Shown: one piece after another, positions 46,614 through 56,400 of the stretch
Layout: each line of letters opens with the position of its first letter
Position numbering within the stretch: the stretch's first letter is position 1
NCBI RefSeq assembly: GCF_040183065.1
Contig: NC_091123.1
Coordinates: 8,873,001-8,937,000, forward strand
Origin: Periplaneta americana
Lineage: Eukaryota > Arthropoda > Insecta > Blattodea > Blattidae
DNA length: 64,000 nucleotides
Reading direction: 5' to 3'
Notes under the pieces: model-generated
Told to the model about the DNA's origin: nothing
The model's database searches: none
The model's input: the letters and a program-made list of their open reading frames with translations, nothing else
Translations under genes and position numbers: made by a program

Positions 46614-47020
46614 TAAACGAAAAGAAATCCATCTTAAATTCAGCAAATTACGTTGGTTAATCGGACGTAAATCACAACTATCAGCTGCAAGTAAATTAAC
46701 CCTCTACAAAGCCATTCTAAAACCTGATTGAACATATGGAATTCAGCTTTGGAGTACTGCAAGCAACTCTAACATCGAGATACTGGAGCGATTCCAATCA
46801 AGGACACAATATTGGCATCATCCCTTGGTACATCAGCAACAGATACATCTACCATGACTTTCGCATCAAACAATAAACAGCAATTTACAATCTCGCCTAT
46901 CAGAAACGTTTAAACAATACAAATTCATTAGCAGTGAATTTATTGGACAACAATACCCTTCACCTGAACAGACTTACCAGACATGCTGTTTTAGATTTAA
47001 TCTACAGATTCAAATAGTAA
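46614..47020 (+). mobile_element. Jockey-like LINE C-terminal remnant
   Basis: The + strand reads KLRWLIGRKSQLS, KLTLYKAILKP, TYGIQLWSTASNSNIEILE and RFQSRTQ, which is the conserved segment after the reverse transcriptase domain in Jockey-clade elements. Frameshifts and an internal TGA make it dead. Confidence 0.85.
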
Positions 47021-47136
47021 TTTCAATTTTAGAAGTGATTTATATGCCAATGGGCTATATTTTGTAACACTGTTAATTATTTCATCATTGTTACTTACTG
47101 TTCATATTGTTGAACAGATTGTAATTTTGCTGACAA

Positions 47137-47140
<4 letters not shown>

Positions 47141-47186
<46 letters not shown>

Positions 47187-47206
47187 CATCATCATCATCA
47201 TCATCA

Positions 47207-47256
<50 letters not shown>

Positions 47257-47257
47257 T
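47141..47257. repeat. Compound (ATT)n-(ATC)n-(ATT)n microsatellite
   Basis: About 15 ATT, 9 ATC and 16 ATT units in a row. Confidence 0.97.
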
Positions 47258-47739
47258 TGGGAAGTGTAGATCTTACAGCGCTGTAAAAATCTATTTAGAC
47301 AATTTGAAGTACACTCTTCAGACATTCCAACACCGGAAAAGATATTCTTTTCTCTCTTCTCTCGTCTTCATTTTTTTTTTGGCATGCTGTGTTTCTATCC
47401 GCTTTTCTCCGTACATTGATTTATCCTATTTGTCGCATTTTAACGTATTTATTTTCAGCATCTACAAGTTAATTCATCTAACACTTATGTAGATGTCTAT
47501 ATGAGAAAATATAAAATCCATTAAAATTGCAAAATCGATTAAAATGATCCTTCATGTTCGAATCTCTCATTGGCGAAAGCATTGTGACACGGAAAAAAAA
47601 ATCGATTACGAAAACTTAGCTGAAATATACGCTTTTCAGCTTCATCGATAGGCGTAACGAAAAAGTTTCTTTCGCTATGCTGTCTGTCTGTCGGCCTGTA
47701 AATCCGTGTGCAAAGGCTTCTAAATTATTTGTCGGATTT

Positions 47740-47860
47740 TGTGCATTTGTTCATTCATGTGTAATTTTCTGCCCCAAGGCAGGTCCTTCAATGCAAACCC
47801 AGCATTCTCCAATCTTCGCCATTTTCCGTCTCCTCATAGATCCATAATGATATCCCACGC
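47740..47860 (-). mobile_element. LINE family C 3' fragment
   Basis: Shares gcaggtccttcaatgcaaac and ccagcattctccaatctt with 26330-26605 and 48632-48830. An ATT array follows at 47861. Confidence 0.7.
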
Positions 47861-47864
47861 ATTT

Positions 47865-47948
<84 letters not shown>
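47861..47948. repeat. (ATT)n microsatellite
   Basis: About 29 ATT units with one interruption (tagt at 47885). Confidence 0.97.
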
Positions 47949-48559
47949 GTAATTAACGCTGCGGAGTAATTCTTACGCTTTTGTTAAATATAGATCTACA
48001 TCTACTAAGACTTTTAGGGCTACTGACGTCACATGACGAGTCTTTGCAATTGTGTGGGTTAGTTATGTAGGCGGGTGTAATACACTACGCAATAATTCCC
48101 TGTGAATAGACGCATTCCCTCCGGGAAGCAGATTCCCTAACTGCCCACATTGTTCTCGTGCAATGATTTTTTTCACCAACTCTCATTAACTATATTACTA
48201 AATCCCCGATAAAACTGTGTGAGAATTGCGGGTTTGCGTGTTGAAGACAGCCATTACAACATTTCTCTCGTTCCGTTCACCCAGGTGAGAATTCAGACTC
48301 TTTGCTGTCTGTACGTAGGAACGGCTGCAAGAGGAAATCTCGATGGCGAATATTTTAGAGGAGATGTCGTCCTCTTAATTTTGCTTGTCTTTGAACCAAA
48401 GTGTTATAATTGTTCAATCCCGGTTGAGAACGATAGGGTCTATACTTTTAAGAGGAAAACTTTTAGTTTTGGTCCCATGCTCTAGATTTAGTGCTTGCGA
48501 AAGACATGGGCTGCTCCTTAAGGTTGTAGCAAATTTTAAGAAATATAGATTACCTATAA

Positions 48560-48560
<1 letters not shown>

Positions 48561-48631
<71 letters not shown>
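48561..48631. repeat. (AAT)n microsatellite
   Basis: About 23 AAT units bordering a LINE family C fragment. Confidence 0.97.
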
Positions 48632-48635
<4 letters not shown>

Positions 48636-48827
48636 CATTCACAATTTCCTGCCCAAGGGCAGGCCTTTCACTCGAAACACAGCAACCCAGCATTCTCCTA
48701 TCTTTCCTATTTTCCATCTTTCTTTTTATTTTCGCATATGATTCATAGGCCTACATCTTAATGTCGTCGTCAATCATCTTATGTATTCTTCAGTCCCGAA
48801 CTTTTCTCCCGTTCACCATTACTTATT

Positions 48828-48830
<3 letters not shown>
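48632..48830 (-). mobile_element. LINE family C 3' fragment
   Basis: Contains cctgcccaagggcaggcctt, cagcattctcctatctttcc and ccgttcaccattactt, collinear with 26330-26605. It lies between two AAT arrays. Confidence 0.75.
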
Positions 48831-48871
<41 letters not shown>

Positions 48872-48872
48872 G

Positions 48873-49095
48873 TCGGCCTGGGTAGCGCAGTCGGTAAAGC
48901 GCTGGCCTTCTGTGCTCGAGGTTGCGGGTTCGATCCCGGCACAGGTCGATGGCACTTAAGTGTGCTTAAATGCGACAGTCTCATGTCAGTAGGTTTACTG
49001 GCATGTAAAAGACCTCCTGCGGGACAAAATTCCGGCACATCGGCGACGCTGATATAACCTCGGCAGTTGCGAGCGTCGTTAAATAAACCATACTT
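48873..49095 (+). mobile_element. tRNA-derived SINE (same family as 21844-22069)
   Basis: Head ctgggtagcgcagtcggtaa and B box cgggttcgatcccgg, then the body through gcgagcgtcgttaaataaac. It is very close to the nested copy at 21844 and is flanked by AAT arrays at 48832-48870 and 49106-49142. Confidence 0.95.
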
Positions 49096-49103
49096 AAATT
49101 TTA

Positions 49104-49143
<40 letters not shown>

Positions 49144-49269
49144 GCTTCTGACTGAGGTTCTGGCTGATATGTAGGTCTACATCTATTATCAGGCTTAACG
49201 ATATGTGTCAGAGAAAGAACAATATTGTTTGTGTGCATCTGAAGTCTGATTGATATATAGGTAGTTAGC

Positions 49270-49400
49270 GATGTATGCAATGGAGGGGAAAGGAACTGGT
49301 CACCCTACCCATTATCTCCTGGGTTGGTTGCCTCATGAGTGATGCATTATTGATGTCACTTATGAGATTCAAACCTGTTTTCAGATAGTTGTTTCGATAG
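49270..49400. repeat. Dispersed repeat, family B (copy 3)
   Basis: Contains caatggaggggaaaggaact and cctcatgagtgatgcattat in the order of the other two copies. Confidence 0.8.
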
Positions 49401-49991
49401 ATGTTTCCACTAAATTCCATAATATGATCCATCACTCTCAAATAAAAATGTCTATTGTGTAAATATTCTGTGTGCGATTGCTCTGTGTACTTCTGTTATA
49501 CTGTGTACATAATACAAATCTCGCAATAATTCAGGTGGTAGTTTCATTTCCACAAATACTACTATTTTTTGAAAATATGATAGCCTGCTGTTTTGCTGTC
49601 ATGGGTGGATAGGGAATTTTCCAGAAATTGGCAACAGTGACGGAGACACGCCCGTGCATGTGGATTCGCTGCATTTTGTTTGTTCGGAGAGAGCACGCGA
49701 TCCCAGAAAGACGCGATTAAGTGAATTCCAATTTCCCGTCTCTTAATGGAAGCGGCGAATTTGTGCGTGCAATTTGCATAATGAGTGATAACAGTCGCTG
49801 TGCATGGGACGGCCTGGGTTCGGAGAGGAGAGGAGGTTTTGCACTCCGGAGGATTTCCCTTTCTCTTTCCGTTACTGTAGACTACATGTCAGTGTAACTC
49901 ATTCTTTTGGAATTTGAAAGTAGTTATGCTTTGATGTCATTAAAATTGACATTCCAATCTTCTCATCCATTTCTGAAATTAAAGGTGAATA

Positions 49992-50265
49992 AGTCCGCCT
50001 CCTTGGTCTTGAGGTAACGTGCTAGACTTCTGATCAAGGTGGCCTGGGTTCGATTTCCGGTCGTGAAGTCAGGGGGATTTAATTCGGACCTCTTCGCGGG
50101 GACTCGTTATCTGTCCATTCCATTGTCCCAGTGTGTGCGGTGTCTCGCAGTGGCCCCGGGTACCCTGACCTAGTAAACGGGGGAGCCCTTCAGTGTGTGT
50201 GTGTGTTCAGTAGAGCTGTGAGTCTAGGCACAATAAGCCTCAGGCTGCGGTACCGAAATTAGTAA
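49992..50265 (+). mobile_element. tRNA-derived SINE, separate family
   Basis: Head ccttggtcttgaggtaacgt and B box gggttcgatttcc. The body contains ggtgtctcgcagtggccccg and ends at the A-rich run near 50263. Single copy in the window. Confidence 0.75.
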
Positions 50266-50619
50266 AAAAAAATGAATGAAAGAATCATCTTCTGGAGCTA
50301 GATATGGATAAAATCATATTATCATCATTAACATCCCTCATAACAACTGGAGCCAATGATCCGCTTCGGTTTCAAATTCAGAATAAGTAACTAATGGCGA
50401 TGTATTACTTCGCATGGCTCCCTTCAGAAGAGAAGTAATCTATAGCTGGGGGGCTAATGTAATAGACTTAAAACACTTAAAAGATCTCCGTTTTCAGTAG
50501 GCTAAAGGATTCCTTTTTTCAGCCCAAATTTTGCATTTGATCAAGTATGATATTTTACATTTATATCTTCTGCATTCTGCATCTACATCTTTTCCAGTTG
50601 TATTTCAGGAAGTATCAGT

Positions 50620-51800
50620 TGTATTTAAGATTTATTAATCTTATTTCGGAAAGTGTCATTTTTATTTCAGAGTTATCACTTTTATACCTGAAAGGGTAAT
50701 TTGTATTACAGATTTATCACTTTTATTTGTGAAAAGGTCATTTGTATTTCAGATTTATCAATTTTATTTGTGAAAAGGTCATTTGTATTTCAGATTTATC
50801 AATTTTATTTGTGAAAGGGTCATTTGTATTTCAGATTTATCACTTTTATTTGTGAAAAGGTAATTTGAATATCAGATTTAGCACTTTATTTGTGAAAGGG
50901 TTATTTGTATTTCAGATTTCTCAATTTTATTTGAGGAAGGGTCATTTGTATTTCTAATTTATCAATTTTATTTGTGAAAGGGCCATTTGTATTTCAGATT
51001 TATCAATTTTATTTGAGGAAGGGTCATATTTATTTCAGATTTATCAATTTTATTTGTGAAAGGGTCATTTATATTTCAGATTTATCACTTTTATTTGTAA
51101 AAGGATCATTTGTATTTCAGATTTATCAATTTTATTTGTGAATGGGTCATTTGTATTTCATATTTATCACTTTTATTTGTGAAAGGATCATTTATATTTA
51201 AGATTTATCATTTTAATTTGTGAAATGGTTATTTGTATTTCATATTTATCAATTTTATTTGTGAAAAAGTAATTTATATTTCAAATTTATCACTTTTATT
51301 TGTGAAAGAGTAATTTATATTCAGATTTATCACTTTTATTTGTGAAAGCGTTATTTGTATTTCAGATTTATCAATTTTATTTGTGAAAGGTTCATTTATA
51401 TTTCAGATTTACCACTTTTATTTGTGAAAGGGTCATTTGTATTTCTGATTTATCAATTTTATTTGAGGAAGGGTCATATTTATTTCATATTTATCAATTT
51501 TATTTGTGAAGGGATCATTTATATTTCAGATTTGTCACTTTTATTTGTGAAGGGGTCATTTTTATTTCAGATTTATCAATTTTATTTGAGGAAGGGTCAT
51601 ATTTATTTCAGATTTATCAATTTTATTTGTGAAAGGATCATTTATATTTCAGATGTATCTCTTTTATTTGTGAAAGGGTCATTTGTATTCAGATTTATCA
51701 ATTTTATTTGAGGAAGGATCATTTGTATTTCAGATCTACAAATTTTATTTGTGAATGGGTCATTTGTTTTTCAGACTTGTCAGTTTTATTTCAGAAAATG
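50620..51800. repeat. Minisatellite, 41-bp unit, about 29 copies
   Basis: The unit contains ttatttgtgaaagggtcatt and tgtatttcagatttatcaat, with a period of 41 bp measured from 50766 to 50807. Variants alternate (atcaa/atcac; gtgaaagg/gaggaagg). Because 41 is not a multiple of 3, the frame of about 118 codons at 51355-51711 is an artefact. Confidence 0.97.
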
Positions 51801-52959
51801 TAATTTATACTTCAAAAAATATAACTTAATATTAACTCATTTCGTTATCATAGCAAACATTTGCTTATGTTGCTGACATATTTCATCCTTTGAGTTTATA
51901 TTTGCTTTATTTTCTGAAATAAAATTGATGTTTTTTGAAATTAAAGTTACTAATCTGAAAATCAATATTGATGATTTCTGAAATAAAACTTATTAAACTG
52001 AAATACAAATTAATGATTCCGAAGATTAATTTTTTTTTGAAGTACAACTGGAAAAGTTAAGCTCGTTGACTTGTACTAAGCAGCATTTTGTTTATTCAGT
52101 TGCTGCTAAGTGACAATCTGATTTCTTTTGTTCGTAAAAGAAACGACACAAAACTCCTGTGTCAATATTACATTGAAACTGACGTACTGTTTATATCATT
52201 CCTGATATTATTTTTCTGGCGATTTTATTTTATGTCTTCCCAAATGGATCGGGTTGTAATTATTTTCTTTAATTTGAAAATAAAAGATCATAGCGTTACG
52301 ATAAAGTTATACACTATCCCCTAGTTCCGAGGTTAATAATGCATGGAAGTTATACCCCCCTTCCTCTTATTTACATCAGTGGCATATTCAGGAACTTCTA
52401 TCTCTCATAAACGTAGACGCAGACAAAGGCGTTGTTTTGACTCTTATACCCCTGAAAGAAGTTGGCGAATTTTAAGGACTACTTTTCTGAAATAATTATA
52501 ATGATTGGCAGTTATGCCTTGATTCGTCTTTTTGAGTCTCAGAGATCAGTGTTTGACTAGGTTAGACGTTTTTGTGATGGTCAGTGTCGCACGGAATGTG
52601 TAAGTGTTCATCCATTGAAAACTTTTCTCCCCTTCTCTTCCTTAACAAAGGAATGACGACACAATTGTCACTTGAGTCACGCAAGGCAGTGCGTAATGTC
52701 AGGCTTTTCTGTTAGGTCAGTTGCTAGAATTGCCTCCTTCCTCCCCTCAACCGAATTGCGTGAAGGTTGCGGATAATTGCGTCGCAGGTTGCTTTTCTTT
52801 TTCCATCTTCAGCAATCTGCTTCGAAAAGTTAGAGATACAGGGTGTGTATAATTTAGTTTTACCATTTAAACAATGGAATAATGAGTTGCGTTGTCATGA
52901 TAGGCCTACTCTTTTTTTTCGTTTGAAATAGTAGTTCTCAAAGTTTTATTTAGATACTT

Positions 52960-53290
52960 TAGAACCTTATTCTCGAACATCCTTAATCTCTGTTCCTCTC
53001 TCAAAGTGAGAGTCCAAGTTTGACAACCATACAGAACAACCGGTAATATAACAGTTTTATAAATTCTAACTTTCATTTTTTTTAAAGCAGACGGGATGAC
53101 AGAAGCTTCTCACCCGAATAATAACAGGTATTTCCCATATTTATTATCCGTTTTATTTCCTCCCGAGTTTCATTTATATTTGTTAATGTTTCTCCAAGAT
53201 ATTTGAATTTTTACACTTCATCAAAGGGTAAATTTTCGATTTTCATATTTCCGTTTCGCACTGTGTTCTGGTCAACCATAACACTGTAGT
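52960..53290 (-). mobile_element. Decayed LINE reverse transcriptase fragment
   Basis: The minus strand gives, with frameshifts, KIENLPFDEV-KFKYLGE, TREEIKRIINMGNTCYYS, EKLLSSRLL and a LSL-ERNRD region, collinear with the 11036-11962 element. Confidence 0.88.
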
Positions 53291-53411
53291 GCAGTATTGT
53301 TTATTAACATGTCAGAAAATTACAATTTTTCCCTTTTGCACCTCGAACATACACGTTTCAGGTCAGAACTAAAAATGTTTGCTTAACTCTGTCTGTTTCT
53401 CACCGCACGTA

Positions 53412-53650
53412 GGGTAAAGGTTGGTAATATTGTGATATGAGTAAATTATGATAGTTATTTATTTTTGAGAAATCATTACAATTTTACTGAGCGAGAGGAA
53501 GATCGGTTTTTTGCGTCAACGTATTAAGGGAAAGTTCGTGGACAAGTTTCTGCACAAAACCGGTCCTTCTCCCGCTCAGTAAAATTGCAATAAATTCTCA
53601 AAAGGAACTATCACAATCTTACTCGTGTCACAATTTACCAACCTTTACCC
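53412..53650. mobile_element. 239-bp MITE with long inverted repeats and TA flanks
   Basis: The ends gggtaaaggttggtaat and (inverted) gggtaaaggttggtaaatt are flanked by TA. The arms stay complementary, with mismatches, for about 100 bp (cattacaattttactgagcg versus cgctcagtaaaattgcaat). It ends 113 bp upstream of the next coding exon. Confidence 0.88.
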
Positions 53651-53763
53651 TACTTCGCAGTCTTCAAAGTATCTCGTAACGACGGCTCCTGCATAGCTAT
53701 TCTTGCTGTCTGTTGTCACAGCATGTAATTCAATCCATAGTCCGTTACTGTTTTTCCACGCAG

Positions 53764-53983
53764 AGGATGTCGGTTAAGCGGCGCTCCGGAGGCCCCATCC
53801 GGCAGCTGTCGCTGCAGCAGCCGGCCCCGTCGTCCATGGCGTCGCGGCGTCCTCTGAGGAAGCAGCAGTCGATGGACGCTGGCTTGTGGTCGGTGGACGC
53901 CGGACTGCGCGTGGCCGCCAGCGCCATCGTCAGCGGCTCCCACCTGCCGCAGGAAGTGGCTGCAACTCCGAAGTCCAACTCCG
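53764..53983 (+). CDS. Unrecognised gene, first coding exon in window
   Basis: Acceptor tttttccacgcag|AGGATG, donor aactccg|gtatgt. It reads MSVKRRSGGPIRQLS onward, with an Ala/Ser/Gln-rich middle. A 16-bp perfect palindrome lies about 100 bp past the donor at 54081-54096. Confidence 0.75.
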
Positions 53984-56362
53984 GTATGTCCGCCCCACCT
54001 GGGCCTGCGCCTACTTTGACTAGTGACCAGCTGATGGTAAGGAAGTGACAAGCTGACAAAATTTTACTTGCTAAAATTTTTTGACAAGCTTGTCAACTGA
54101 CTGTCAATTGTTGACAAGCTTGACAAGTAGGCCTAATTTGGCAGATCACAATATTGTGTAGCATTTCTTGAAAAAATCAAAGAAGAATAGGAGATTATTC
54201 TTGTTGTATTTTCGCCAAAAATAAAAAAAAAAATATATATAAAGACTAAATATAAAAATTCAAAGAAACTTAAGAAAACTCGCTCAGTCCATTTGGCCGT
54301 TTTTATAATTTACACATAGGCCTATGTTTGACATCTCTGTCATTATATTTTGTGCGAGATCGTGCGTATTTGCTTGTTTTCCGCACAGAACCAATACGCG
54401 GTAAGTGTGAAATACCACATTCAGTATTCCCAACGTAACACACACAACAATTTCCCTCTTCTTACCGCTTAAGCGCAACATTCATTTTACTGCTTTAGGC
54501 TTTTGACATATTACTTTTAGAGACGTTTAACATAATAATAATTATAAATTGGAAACTTACCACTGCAATTTCACCTAAATTGCAATGTTAATTATTGTTT
54601 TTAAATATTTGCAAAAATTAAGTAAAGTCTACTACTCCACGAACCTTATTGCATTCCTGATACAAGTAACATTAAGGAAGCCGTGAAAAAATCAACAAGA
54701 TTCCAGATGCCGATGTTATTACTGCAATATGTTATATAAATAATATTGTTAAAATATTAAAATGAAAAATAAATCATTACATAGCCTTACCGTTTGTTTT
54801 AAGTTCGCATTTATAGATTGGGGAAAAAAAAAGACAGACGTATATCACGGCATGCTGGAGTATAGTAAACACAGAAAACATTTTATAGCAACAATGTTGA
54901 AAAAAGATATTTTGGTGTTCCGAAATTGGCGTCATTAAACAGAGACCAACATGGAGATTTCATTGCAACTAATTAGAAATTCGTCTTTCAGGTATGTAAT
55001 AAACGATCTTCGCACAAAATAATGTACGATACACGAGCGGTATGTTTGTTTTCATGTTCTCGGAAATTAAAAAAGCTCAACTACGTTTCGCTTTTTCAAT
55101 CTTTTCCTCGAACATGAAAACGTCAACATACCGCTCTTGTAACGTATATTACTATTTAGAGACGTTTAACATAGTAATAATTGTAAATTGGAAACTTACC
55201 ACTGCAATTTCACCTGAATTGCAATGTTAATTATTGTTTTTAAATATTTGCAAAAATTAAGTAAAGTCTACTACTCCACGAAACTTATTGCATTCCTGAT
55301 ACAAGTAACATTAAGAAAGACGTGAAAAAATCAACAAGATTCCAGATGCGGATGTTATTACTGCAATATGTTATATAAATAATATTGTTAAATTATTAAA
55401 ATGAAAAATAAATCATTACATAGCCTTACCGTTTGTTTTAAGTTCGCATTTATAGATTGGGAGAAAAAAAAGACAGACGTATATCACGGCTGCTGGAGTA
55501 TAGTGGTTTTCAGAAGTTGCCGTCATTGAACAGAAACGAACATGGAGATTTCATTGCAACTAATTAGAAATTCGTCTTTCAGGTATGTAATAAACGATCT
55601 TCGCACAAAATAATGTACGACACACGAGCAGTATGTTTGTTTTCATGTTCTCGGAAATTAAAAAAGCTCAACTACGTTTCGCTTTTTCAATCTTTTCCTA
55701 GACCATGTAAACGTCAACATACCGCTCTTGTAACGTATATTACTATTAAGCCTGTTTTCTTCCAAAACAACGCCAATCCTTGTCTAAAAGTTTGTGTTAT
55801 TGTGCACGTCACTTGAAAACTCGCTCACTCCATAGAACGGTGGATTAAAAAAAAAACTGGCCCAGTCCTTTCATAAAAATGGACTTAACGCGTTTTGAGA
55901 TCACACTCTTCAATTCTTTGTTGGCTGATAAAGCAATATTCGACCAGTGTTGTCTAAATTCACCTGCAATTGTAATTCCTACTTTAGAATGTCTGAGTTT
56001 CGTACTTAGTGTTTTATTTTTTTTTAATTAGGTATGTCCGTTTTTAAGAACATGTATTATTTTGTCAAGTGAACAAGAATATTTTGAATTTACCTGTTAA
56101 CGATTTTTGAGAAGATTTCGTCGAGGAAATTGCTGGAATTGTGGCCAGTTGGCCAAAAATTCATTGACGCAATGATCAACATCATAACGATATCGGGATT
56201 TTCCCGTTTTGAGAGCACAAATATGTGTCTCAATTTTAATAGCAGCATGTAAAAAACCGGAGAACTTTCTTTTAATGTTAAACAACAATGAAATAGTTGT
56301 GACAGTCAATCATTGAAAAGGTTCAAGAAAGCTGTAGCTGCATTTTATGATCCTGCAGTTGG

Positions 56363-56400
<38 letters not shown>

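Noticed and set aside
47088-47492. 134-codon frame with poly-Tyr and poly-His
   Set aside because: It is a translation of the ATT/ATC microsatellite with random flanks.
48219-48305. Exon ending at cacccag|gtgaga
   Set aside because: The donor is good, but there is no convincing acceptor, phase partner or recognisable protein sequence.
51355-51711. 118-codon frame with repeating YFRFINFICERFIYI-like units
   Set aside because: It lies within the 41-bp minisatellite. The period is not a multiple of three and the frame is open by chance across related units.
50620-51800. CRISPR-like array of short repeats
   Set aside because: Units are directly adjacent with no spacers; it is a minisatellite.
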